The position numbers and the translations under genes were made by a program. The notes beneath the pieces are model-generated. The model did no database searches, was not told where the DNA came from, and saw only the letters and a program-made list of their open reading frames with translations. A stretch of DNA of 64,000 bases, from positions 18,733 through 82,732 of the forward strand of contig JAOFTV010000008.1 of the NCBI GenBank assembly GCA_028045305.1. The letters run 5' to 3'. Source of the stretch: Opitutales bacterium. Its GTDB lineage: Bacteria; Verrucomicrobiota; Verrucomicrobiia; Opitutales; Seribacteraceae. The first letter of the stretch is position 1, and each line of letters begins with the position of its first letter. Below, piece after piece: positions 40,723-49,131 of the stretch.

Positions 40723-41633
40723 TTCTCCACCCCTAACCAATCATGAGGTTTTAAATAAGAAACATACAAATCATTCTCGGGTGATCCAGGTTCAGGCTGC
40801 CAGTTATATGACCAGCTAACCTCAGGGGGCATGGACATAAGAATGGATTCTGTACGCCCCCCAGACTGCAGACCGAAGTGGGTTCCTCGATCATAAACGA
40901 GGTTGAATTCAGCGTAACGACCTCTTCTGTATTTTTGAAAGTTTCTCTGATGTTGACCAAAGGGTTCATTCATACGTTTCTCAAAAATCGAGAAATAAGT
41001 ATCTTTGAAGGTCACCCCGACAGACAGGCAGAATTCTAAGGTCTTCTCGAAACCACCCAGGTCGAGATCATCAAAAAATAAACCACCAACTCCTCTGGTT
41101 TCGTTTCGATGAGGAAGGAAAAAATACTCGTCGCACCATTTCTTGTACTTTGGATACAAATCTTTACCGTAGGGAGCACATGCACAGCGAGCGGCTTCGT
41201 GCCAATTAATTACATCTTCTTCAAATGCATAAAAAGGCGTAAGATCAAACCCTCCTCCAAACCACCAGGCGATTGGTTTATTTTCCGGACCGGCTTCGAA
41301 ATACCTAATATTTGCATGGCTTGTTGGCACATAAGGGTTGTAGGGATGAAAGACGATGGACACGCCCATTGCTCGAAAAGGCAATCCTGCGAGTTCTTTG
41401 CGGTCTAAAGTCGCGGAGGGGGGTAATTTGCTTCCAAAAACATCAGAAAAATTAACCCCACCTTTTTCCAGAGCCTGACCCTTTTCAAATACCCAGGTTC
41501 TTCCACCTCCACCTTCCTCTCTGCTCCACTCATCTTCACTAAGAGTTAGCCGAGTATCAAGTTCAAGCAGATTTTCCCTGACACTCGTTTGTAAGTTCAG
41601 GAATGAGGATCGGGCAAGATCAGCATTAGACAT
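40719..41633 (-). CDS. hemF: Oxygen-dependent coproporphyrinogen III oxidase
   Basis: Aerobic oxidative decarboxylase that makes protoporphyrinogen IX. The family core is clear: a FHPYNPYVPTSHANIRYFE strand, WWFGGGFDLTPFY, EARCACAPYG-like residues, and the C-terminal GRYAEFNLVYDRGTHFGL, GGRTESILMSMPP segment. An aerobic HemF rather than HemN indicates growth with oxygen, consistent with the Ni-SOD elsewhere in the window. The ATG at 41633 is preferred over a TTG six bases upstream. The gene overlaps hemE by four bases, forming a two-gene haem operon. Confidence 0.95.
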   Translation of the reverse strand: MSNADLARSSFLNLQTSVRENLLELDTRLTLSEDEWSREEGGGGRTWVFEKGQALEKGGVNFSDVFGSKLPPSATLDRKELAGLPFRAMGVSIVFHPYNPYVPTSHANIRYFEAGPENKPIAWWFGGGFDLTPFYAFEEDVINWHEAARCACAPYGKDLYPKYKKWCDEYFFLPHRNETRGVGGLFFDDLDLGGFEKTLEFCLSVGVTFKDTYFSIFEKRMNEPFGQHQRNFQKYRRGRYAEFNLVYDRGTHFGLQSGGRTESILMSMPPEVSWSYNWQPEPGSPENDLYVSYLKPHDWLGVEK

Positions 41634-41705
41634 ATTCAAATAAATCGTCCAAGTTCAAATCCCGAAGGAGGTTGACGCGGCAAGAGAATGGAAAAAGAAA
41701 AGCCT

Positions 41706-42848
41706 TTAATCCTCGCCTTCAGAAGGTTCTTGCTCAAAAGACTGTTTGGCTTCTTCAAGGTTTTCGCAGATCGCCCACTCTTCGCAACCATCCAGGTTGT
41801 TCCACATTTCGGCGTCCTCACCCGTGGCAATGATCGCACCGCGCATAGGTAATTTCATATCCTCAATCTTTTCGGAGAATTCGCCAACCACTTCAATCGC
41901 TTCCTCTTCGACTTCTTCCAGAGAGGAAACATCAATAATTATTTTGAGAATACCTTCATTGATGGTGTTTCGGATACGTTGATCCATATTCTCTTTGATA
42001 TCATTAATTACAAACGGAGAAAGTTCAGGGGGTAATTCGAAGAAAAGAAAATCTTCGATGAATTTAAAGTAGCGTGCAGACGAGTCCAGGTTCATTACCT
42101 TGTACAATACCGCATCCATCTTGTTTTGATTAAATGGTTTGGAGATACAGTCAGCAAAGCCTGGATCCAAAGCTTTTTTCTGAGCGGATTCATCACCCAT
42201 GACAATCATACCGATGACTGGTGTATTAAGAACTCGGTGATTAGTTTTTAATTTTCGCCGCAATCCGATGGCACCATCACTGGGCAATCCCATGCTGATG
42301 AGAATGGCGGAAAAACTAAAATTCTCACATGCCGCCAAGGCACTGGTTTCGTCCGATGCTCCCTCAACCACCCACTCGCTCTTGGCAAACATTTCAGAAA
42401 GTTGTTTGATAATGTTCGGTTTGTCATCCACTACCAAAATACGTGTCGTGGTATCAATCGCATTGGATGTTTCCGAGTCAGTCGCCTTCTTTAAAATTTC
42501 GTTTTCGCTATCTCCGCGAGTAGCGATTTTGTTCATGCGGTAAAGCCGGCGACCGAGTGTACGAATGAGCTTAAATGCGACCTTCGGGTTTTTTGCAATA
42601 ATGTCAGCGACGCTCTCCTCCACATGCCTTACCTGAGCAATGGTCTTGGCACGTATGGATGCATCTCTTTTCATTGATAAAATTTCACTCAGTTCGCCAA
42701 AGATGGCACCCTTCATGTCGATCTCGCTGAGAACACGGTCATCACGAATTACTTCAAGTGTACCACTTTCCAATATGCAAAACCCTTTACCTAGTTCACC
42801 CTCAGGTAATACAATTTCGCCGACCTGATACTCTTGTAGTCTGATCAT
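41706..42848 (-). CDS. Cyclic-nucleotide-binding / degenerate receiver / STAS-like protein
   Basis: Three parts in order: a cyclic nucleotide-binding (cNMP) fold at about 1-110 (EGELGKGFCILESGTLEV, then FGELSEI); a CheY-like receiver at about 135-250; and a C-terminal alpha/beta domain at about 260-365 that looks STAS-like (ILKIIIDVSSLEEVEEEAI). The receiver keeps the acidic pair D141-D142 and the conserved lysine K237, but the phosphoacceptor position is serine S185 (ILISMGLP in place of ...D-x-x-(L/M)P). It is therefore probably not phosphorylated in the standard way. There is no DNA-binding, kinase or cyclase output, so it may act by protein partner switching. It ends 72 bases upstream of the hemF start on the same strand. 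The partner is unknown. Confidence 0.75.
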   Translation of the reverse strand: MIRLQEYQVGEIVLPEGELGKGFCILESGTLEVIRDDRVLSEIDMKGAIFGELSEILSMKRDASIRAKTIAQVRHVEESVADIIAKNPKVAFKLIRTLGRRLYRMNKIATRGDSENEILKKATDSETSNAIDTTTRILVVDDKPNIIKQLSEMFAKSEWVVEGASDETSALAACENFSFSAILISMGLPSDGAIGLRRKLKTNHRVLNTPVIGMIVMGDESAQKKALDPGFADCISKPFNQNKMDAVLYKVMNLDSSARYFKFIEDFLFFELPPELSPFVINDIKENMDQRIRNTINEGILKIIIDVSSLEEVEEEAIEVVGEFSEKIEDMKLPMRGAIIATGEDAEMWNNLDGCEEWAICENLEEAKQSFEQEPSEGED

Positions 42849-43017
42849 AAGGTTATAATCATTGGATATTATTTCCTGCGAATCAATTCAATTCTATACA
42901 GCAAATTTGATCTATCTGTCAGGATCAGTTTAAAGCTCGGGTATGGTGGGATCTTCTTGGAATTGATGACTCAATTGTTCGACAAGTCATTTTATAAAGC
43001 CTATGAGTACATGAATT

Positions 43018-44418
43018 ATGGATTCCAATGATTTTGATTTCTTAGTGCTTGGTGGAGGAAGCGCTGGATATGCAGCAGCTCGGACCGCACATGAGTTGGG
43101 CAAAAGAGTAGCCGTTGTGGATGGAGCCCGCGAACTTAGTGGCCTCTGCATTCTTCGGGGATGTATGCCTTCCAAAACTTTGATCTACTCCGCAGAAGTT
43201 CTTCATCTTGCTCAGCAGGGAGATGTTTTTGGCTTTAAGGGTGGCAAACCGGTGGCTGACATGGAGGCAATACAACAGCGCAAACGCGAAGTGATCCGGG
43301 AATTTTCCGAATATCGAAAAGAGCAGTTGGAGGATGGTAGGTTTTCGCTCTTTAAGGATTATGGACATTTTCGGGACCTAAACTCCGTGGGATTATCTGA
43401 TGGGAAAGTTTTGCGGGCAGAAAAGATTTTAATCTCTACAGGATCAATCATCAAAACCCCGGATTTACCAGGCTTGCGTGGTTGTTCTTACAAAACAAGC
43501 GATGATGTGCTGGACTTAAACTATTTGCCTGAAGAATGCATTGTTCTTGGAGGTGGAGTGGTCGCCTGTGAACTTGCTCAATTTCTTGCCCGTGTCGGTT
43601 GTAGAGTTGTACAGTTGCAGAGAAGTTCCCATGTTTTAAAAGAATTTGCTCAAGCCTCCTCTGAAGTCGTCGCCGATGCTTTACGAGACAATGGGATTAA
43701 TTTAATAACTAATGTTTCGCTTAAATCCTTCGAAGATCTTCCGGGAGAAAGAGTAAGGGTTGATTTTGAGCATGAGGGAGAATCCAAAACCTTGGAAACC
43801 AAGTTTTTGTTCAATGCTCTCGGGCGCCAGCCTGCAACGGCTAGCCTGGGAGTTGATAAGGTTGGCCTCGAACTTCGGTCAAGCGGACATTTAATCGCCA
43901 ATGAGTATCAACAAACCAATGTTCCCCATATCTACGCTGCTGGAGATTGTGCTGGACCACATGAGATCGTCCATGTGGCCATTAGGCAGGGAGAGACCGT
44001 GGCCAAGCATGCATTTGGGCAGTCGGTAAATCCAATGACATATGATTCCTTGCTCACTGTGGTCTTTACGGATCCACAAATTGCCAGGGTCGGTCTTAGT
44101 CAGGAACAGATGACAAAGAGGGGCTTTTCATATACATCTGCATCTTTCCCTTTTGATGATCATGGGAAATCTATCCTTATGGAGGCAAAGCGGGGTTATG
44201 TGGCTGTTCATGCGGACAAGAATACAGGACGGATATTAGGAGCCGAATGTGCTTCCAAGGACGCGGGGGAACTCATTCATTCTTTGTCAGTTGCCGTTGG
44301 GTTGGGGGCGACAGTCCATGATATGTTAAAGGCAGATTGGTATCATCCGACTTTATCCGAAATTTGGACTTATCCTTTGGAAGACTTGGCTGAGGAAATA
44401 TCCCCCTTAGAAACCTGA
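43018..44418 (+). CDS. Class I pyridine nucleotide-disulfide oxidoreductase (dihydrolipoyl dehydrogenase-like)
   Basis: FAD flavoenzyme of the lipoamide dehydrogenase/glutathione reductase/mercuric reductase group. The FAD motif is FLVLGGGSAGYAAARTA near 10-26. The redox disulfide is in LCILRGCMPSK around 44-54 (C-x4-C). The NAD(P) Rossmann is near 180 (CIVLGGGVVACELAQFLA), YAAGDCAG binds FAD and the C-terminal WYHPTLSEI carries the His-Glu pair. The ILRG between the cysteines differs from the LNVG of true E3 enzymes. No acyltransferase, glycine-cleavage or mer genes lie nearby, so the substrate is not assigned. It diverges from the cyclic-nucleotide gene. Confidence 0.85.
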   Translation: MDSNDFDFLVLGGGSAGYAAARTAHELGKRVAVVDGARELSGLCILRGCMPSKTLIYSAEVLHLAQQGDVFGFKGGKPVADMEAIQQRKREVIREFSEYRKEQLEDGRFSLFKDYGHFRDLNSVGLSDGKVLRAEKILISTGSIIKTPDLPGLRGCSYKTSDDVLDLNYLPEECIVLGGGVVACELAQFLARVGCRVVQLQRSSHVLKEFAQASSEVVADALRDNGINLITNVSLKSFEDLPGERVRVDFEHEGESKTLETKFLFNALGRQPATASLGVDKVGLELRSSGHLIANEYQQTNVPHIYAAGDCAGPHEIVHVAIRQGETVAKHAFGQSVNPMTYDSLLTVVFTDPQIARVGLSQEQMTKRGFSYTSASFPFDDHGKSILMEAKRGYVAVHADKNTGRILGAECASKDAGELIHSLSVAVGLGATVHDMLKADWYHPTLSEIWTYPLEDLAEEISPLET

Positions 44419-44446
44419 TAAGGAAAAAGGCCTTGCGATAAGAGGT

Positions 44447-44463
44447 TTAAGCCGGCGGCTTAA
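44447..44463. terminator. Candidate bidirectional hairpin between convergent genes
   Basis: TTAAGCC (44447-44453) and GGCTTAA (44457-44463) form a perfect 7-base stem around a GGC loop. It lies exactly in the 45-base gap between the oxidoreductase stop and the stop of the large minus-strand gene. The stem is symmetric but has no long U tract, so termination is plausible rather than certain. Confidence 0.35.
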
Positions 44464-47400
44464 TTAGTTTGGATGGGTTGTAAGAAGTTCTGCAGGACTG
44501 TAAAATCCACTCTTTTCCTTAATTTCGTTCCTTACTTTATTTACCTGCCAGGGGAGAACTGGCTCGGATTTATTTCCGAATGAATTTCGAATAAATGTAA
44601 GCACAGCAGCCGCATCATAGTCGTCTAGTAAACTTTCAAAAGGGGTCATGGGTACCAAACCCGGATAATTCCTGCCCTTTACTTCAATGGGTCCCATTAA
44701 TCCTTTGAGGGTAAGTTTGATCAGGCGTTTGTGGTCACCATTTACCCAATTTGTATCAGCGAGGGGAGGGAAGCCAGAATCCGGCAACCCAAGTCCATTT
44801 TCCTGATGACAAGTACCGCAATAACCTTCCTTCTCGTAGATCTCAGCACCCTTGGTGTAGAGCCTGCCTTCCGCCAGGGAAAGATGTTCCGGTACCTTGA
44901 TTCGGTGTTTTTCTTCAACAAAGGGCTCGTTGCTTTGTTCCAAAGCACTTTTGGCGAAATTTAGGCTGCCTCTGTAAGCCTCACCAATACCAGTTTTAAT
45001 TACCTCGTTCACAATGGGGAGACCCTGTTTAGGTGATAAGTAAGAAGCAGATGTTGCAGCAACTGTCCGTACCCGACCGTGCCTGTCTTGAGCTGCCTTC
45101 ATAAGTAACTCCTGTTCATTTTCAAAATTAAAGAAATTATTTCGCAAAACCTGAACCGCAGCTGCACGCACTCGGTAATCTTTGGAATCGAGTAATTCGA
45201 TTAAAAGTTCCTTGTTCAATCGATCAACTCCCCAACTTACCCATAAAGCTTCGAGTTTTAGACGATCATCGGTTTGTCCGTTTGCCCATTTTTTTGCAGC
45301 TTGTGCGACATGATTGGGATGGCGGGCACGCAATTCCCGGCGAGTACGGTAGCGAGTACGCAGTTCGGGAAGTTTTAGGTTTTCCAAGAGCTCGGGAATG
45401 GATGCACCGACAATTTTGGCAGGTTTCACAAGAGGGCGCCCGGGGTAAGTAATCCGGTAAATTCGGCCATGCACATGATCCCGGTTTGGATCCCGGGCAT
45501 TATGTTGCATATGACCAATTAGTGCGTTGTGCCAATCCACCACATAGAGGGAACCATCTGGGGCAAACTCAAGGTCGACTGGTCGAAAGTTTGTGTCCGT
45601 AGAATAGAGCAGGTCTTGTCGATACTCAGAGGTAAAACCAGGGTCCTGTTCAATTAATTGATGTTGTTTAATTCCAAGGAAACCAATGTTGTTATTAATA
45701 AGGATATCCCCTTGAACATCTTCGGGGAAATGCCGGCTGGAAATAATTTCGATTCCAGAAGTCGGGCGGACTTTGTTGGAGGTGAGTAGGTCGGGTGAAT
45801 TTAGGGCTGCTCCATACCTTGATCTGACTGAACCGGGTTGCATCCATCCAACTTTAGATCCTGAAGTGAAAAGAAAAAATTCCTGACCAAAAGAATCCAC
45901 AGCAATTCCCCACGGATTAGGAATGTTTAGTTGGGCATGCCTGGTTAGGCTTTTATTTTGAGGAGAGTAGCGGAAAAATCCGCCGTTTGTTCCACGAATC
46001 GCCCCAAAAACGGTTTCCACATTACTGTGCAAAAAGACTCCCTCTCCCATAAGAATGGCACCGGAAGGATCGGCACAAAAAGCAGATATTGCATGGTGAG
46101 TGTCGTGGTCATCAAAACCACTCAGGATGACTTCTTTATGGTCATAGCGGTCATCACCATCTGTATCCTTGAGTAATATAAGGTTAGCTCCTTGCGAAAC
46201 ATAAACTCCGTCATGAGAAATCTCAAAGCCGATGGGAATATGTAAATCATCTGCAAAGTTTGTTTGTTTGTCGGCCACACCGTCCTTGTTCGTATCCTCA
46301 AAAATGATCAATTTATCCTGAGGTTTGGGATCACCAATTTTGTAATGCGGATAACTTGCCATAGTAGCCACCCATAATCTGCCTTGGTTGTCGAATGACA
46401 TTTGCACCGGATTGGCAAGGTCAGGAAATCTTTTTTCATCCGCGAAAAGTTGAACTTTGTAGCCAGGTGCAGTTTTCAGTTTGCTCACGACTTGTTCGCC
46501 CGGAGTGTAGCTCAATCTTCCATGTTTTATATTATCCGACCGGTAATTGGTCTCCACCTTTGGCAGTTTGATGGTTTTTCTGTCCTCTTCAGCAAGGTTA
46601 ATCGATCCGTAATGAACACCGGCACGATCCCAGTAAGATTTTCCACCCCATTGGGTAATGGCCATCCCGTAGATTTTTGAATTCACATTCAATCCTATTT
46701 GGTGAGCTTTTATGGATAATCGGTGCCACTTCCCAACACTTGGTAAATTACCCAATCTTTTTCTACCTGCTGTTCCATCAATACCGTAGGGTATAAGGTT
46801 TTGACCCCAGAAAGCCCGGTGTTCCCAATTTCCGTTATGAAATTGCAACATGATTTGTTTGGGTGGATTCTTAGGATCTAGATAAACCCAGGCAAAAAAT
46901 TCTTCTTCTCTGTCTGTTATATGATGAGGATGGCGGAATTGATCGACCACTACCTGGTTGTTATTCCTTCCTTCTCTTAGTAAAGAAGCTTTGCCGGAAA
47001 GGACTGGCTCGGGGGCACTTACAAAATTCCACCCAGCAGATAAACGACTATTGCCGGGCGCTTTGTCCTCAAAAAATAAACGGGTCCCTTGCCCGATACT
47101 GGCTGCCCAAATTGCCCGGTCTCGAATTTCAGTAAACTGCCTAATCTTCTGCAATTCGAAAGGGTAGTTTTTGGGCCCGTGTGGATTATATCTTCTTCCG
47201 TAGACATGGACACCATTGGGAATTTTAAAATCGTTTAGCCAATAAAAATTTTTATCCATCACTGCATCATGGATGGCTTCCCGTTTATTTTTCTTGGGAT
47301 TACCTTGACCAAAAATTCGATCGCACAGGAGGGTGGCGAGTTTGCGGTTTCCCAAATCATTGAGAAGGGCACCATCTACGGTGTGAACTTCTTTCCCATT

Positions 47401-48087
47401 GTACCATTGCAACGAAGGATTATAGGCATCCACAAAGGTAATGCGCATTTTCTTGGCAATTTTTTGCATCGCATTCACATAGAGAGCGAGGTTTTTGTTT
47501 TGCGAAGCACCAGTGGTAACTCCAGGTGTGGGCTCAACTGCAGTAGGGGAGATCAGCGCTAAAAGAGGTTGGGACTCCCCATTGTAACGCTGGCTAAGGC
47601 TATGCTTGAGAAAGGCGGTCAGTTCTCTTTTAAAGTCCTCAAGTCCGTTCGGTCCATTAAAAGAAGAGTTGAATCCGAAAAATGCCAGAATTATATCCGT
47701 TCTTAATCGGGTAAGCCATTGGTCAGGAGTTTCAAAAAAGCCTGAAGGCTTGGTAAGGGCCTGAAACTTGGCTGGCACAAGATCTTTGGCACCGGGAAAT
47801 GCATATTGTTCCTCCTGTCCACGCCCAGGGTGTGGACGAAAGCCCGGGGTGTTTCCTTCGTCGCACATGTTACGAATCACCAATCGATGGTGGGGGAAGC
47901 GCAATTGAACCTCGGTTTCAAAATGACCGTAATGAACCATGCGTGATCCCATGCCAGCACCGATCATTGAAATTCGATGTTCTTTTTGTAGAGCAATCTT
48001 TCCAGTAGAAGCGTGTACGAGAAGAAAAATACCTAACAGTAAGGACGAAAAAACTCGTCCGTTTAAATTGCGAGCGGATGAAAGCAT
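44464..48087 (-). CDS. Large secreted SGNH-like / PVC-type membrane-bound dehydrogenase / HEAT / cytochrome c protein
   Basis: A 1207-residue exported protein, beginning with a hydrophobic signal segment (about 12-28). The order is: SGNH-hydrolase-like domain (about 35-260; FFGFNSSFNG), a concanavalin-like jelly-roll region (about 330-530), a beta-propeller of the kind found in Planctomycetes/Verrucomicrobia putative membrane-bound dehydrogenases (about 540-880, with calcium-type loops DTNKDGVAD and DTDGDDRYD), HEAT-like repeats (about 890-1050), and a C-terminal class I cytochrome c with C1090-G-T-C-H1094 and a downstream PMTPF methionine. The SGNH catalytic Ser and His are not evident. Likely a periplasmic sugar- or glycan-oxidising electron-transfer protein (inference). 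It stands alone, with no adjacent sulfatase or glycosidase. Confidence 0.85.
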   Translation of the reverse strand: MLSSARNLNGRVFSSLLLGIFLLVHASTGKIALQKEHRISMIGAGMGSRMVHYGHFETEVQLRFPHHRLVIRNMCDEGNTPGFRPHPGRGQEEQYAFPGAKDLVPAKFQALTKPSGFFETPDQWLTRLRTDIILAFFGFNSSFNGPNGLEDFKRELTAFLKHSLSQRYNGESQPLLALISPTAVEPTPGVTTGASQNKNLALYVNAMQKIAKKMRITFVDAYNPSLQWYNGKEVHTVDGALLNDLGNRKLATLLCDRIFGQGNPKKNKREAIHDAVMDKNFYWLNDFKIPNGVHVYGRRYNPHGPKNYPFELQKIRQFTEIRDRAIWAASIGQGTRLFFEDKAPGNSRLSAGWNFVSAPEPVLSGKASLLREGRNNNQVVVDQFRHPHHITDREEEFFAWVYLDPKNPPKQIMLQFHNGNWEHRAFWGQNLIPYGIDGTAGRKRLGNLPSVGKWHRLSIKAHQIGLNVNSKIYGMAITQWGGKSYWDRAGVHYGSINLAEEDRKTIKLPKVETNYRSDNIKHGRLSYTPGEQVVSKLKTAPGYKVQLFADEKRFPDLANPVQMSFDNQGRLWVATMASYPHYKIGDPKPQDKLIIFEDTNKDGVADKQTNFADDLHIPIGFEISHDGVYVSQGANLILLKDTDGDDRYDHKEVILSGFDDHDTHHAISAFCADPSGAILMGEGVFLHSNVETVFGAIRGTNGGFFRYSPQNKSLTRHAQLNIPNPWGIAVDSFGQEFFLFTSGSKVGWMQPGSVRSRYGAALNSPDLLTSNKVRPTSGIEIISSRHFPEDVQGDILINNNIGFLGIKQHQLIEQDPGFTSEYRQDLLYSTDTNFRPVDLEFAPDGSLYVVDWHNALIGHMQHNARDPNRDHVHGRIYRITYPGRPLVKPAKIVGASIPELLENLKLPELRTRYRTRRELRARHPNHVAQAAKKWANGQTDDRLKLEALWVSWGVDRLNKELLIELLDSKDYRVRAAAVQVLRNNFFNFENEQELLMKAAQDRHGRVRTVAATSASYLSPKQGLPIVNEVIKTGIGEAYRGSLNFAKSALEQSNEPFVEEKHRIKVPEHLSLAEGRLYTKGAEIYEKEGYCGTCHQENGLGLPDSGFPPLADTNWVNGDHKRLIKLTLKGLMGPIEVKGRNYPGLVPMTPFESLLDDYDAAAVLTFIRNSFGNKSEPVLPWQVNKVRNEIKEKSGFYSPAELLTTHPN

Positions 48088-48246
48088 TTACTTAATCAAG
48101 TTTGTAGAAGGCAGATAAGATATAAATATTTATGTAATTAATAGAGGAAAGACAACTTGCAATAGCCCGGAATACTAGAATTGGGACTACTTTAAAAGTA
48201 AGCAGTAGGGGGGGCTGTACCAAAAGAGGAAGGGAGCAACAACAGC

Positions 48247-48957
48247 TTAGTCGCGACGCCCACCAAGTAAACCCAGGCGAAAAGCCCAATACAGGAGAGT
48301 GAGGAGCGATGTGACAAAGGCAGCAACATATGTCATGGCTGCCGCATTGAGAACTTTTCGGGCACCGTCCAATTCTTTCTCGGTGACATATCCGCCTCTT
48401 TGCAGGCAGGCAATTGCCCGGCTACTTGCATCAAATTCTACGGGCAATGTAATTAGGGTAAATAAGGTCGTACACCCAAACAAAAGGACTCCAAGCCAGG
48501 ATAGAGAGGCTCCGGTTGCAGTTTGCACACCTCCTAGGAAGAAGGCGAGCATGATCACGATCATAGAAAGTCCGCCCCCAAGATTGGCAACAGGCACCCA
48601 AGCCGAACGAAAAGACAGCAATGTGTAGGATTTTGCATGCTGGATGGCATGGCCGACTTCATGAGCTGCTACGCCAAAGGCAGCCATGCTGTTCGAATCG
48701 TGCACGGATTGGCTAAGCCGAAGCGTTTTGGTTCGGGGGTCATAATGATCGCTCAGTTCTCCGGGAACCCTTTCAATGCTGACATCGTTTATATTGTTGT
48801 CCTGCAGGATGTTACGGGCAATGTCCGCACCGGTGAGCCGTGAACGGGTGGTGAATTTACTGTATTTGCGAAAACGACCTTTGGTGATGCTGGAAGCATA
48901 AAAGCTGAGTCCCATGCCGATACCAATGACGAGGAGATAAATTGGATCAAAAATCAT
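48247..48957 (-). CDS. Membrane zinc metallopeptidase, YugP family
   Basis: 236-residue integral membrane protein with the zinc motif H99-E-V-G-H103 in VAAHEVGHAIQHAK, hydrophobic segments at about 3-20, 120-155 and 160-175, and a C-terminal hydrophobic helix. The segment RLTGADIARNILQDNNINDVSIERV upstream of the active site is typical of the family. The physiological substrate is unknown. It is followed by a 159-base gap before the large PVC-type protein, and it diverges from rhamnulokinase. Confidence 0.88.
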   Translation of the reverse strand: MIFDPIYLLVIGIGMGLSFYASSITKGRFRKYSKFTTRSRLTGADIARNILQDNNINDVSIERVPGELSDHYDPRTKTLRLSQSVHDSNSMAAFGVAAHEVGHAIQHAKSYTLLSFRSAWVPVANLGGGLSMIVIMLAFFLGGVQTATGASLSWLGVLLFGCTTLFTLITLPVEFDASSRAIACLQRGGYVTEKELDGARKVLNAAAMTYVAAFVTSLLTLLYWAFRLGLLGGRRD

Positions 48958-49131
48958 ATTTAGTGGGAGTTGTAAATAAAAGCGTATCAGGTATTTGAAT
49001 TTGCTTATTATACTTTAATATCAAATCATTTTGTTTCTTCAAGCAAGAGTGCCCATTTGCAAGAAGTTTTATAATGCTATCTTTTTCTCGACAGTCCGAG
49101 CGTCTGGAAGTAGCGATAGAGTGCTTATTCT

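Noticed and set aside
43018..44418. Mercuric reductase
   Set aside because: No N-terminal heavy-metal domain, no C-terminal cysteine pair and no mer neighbours.
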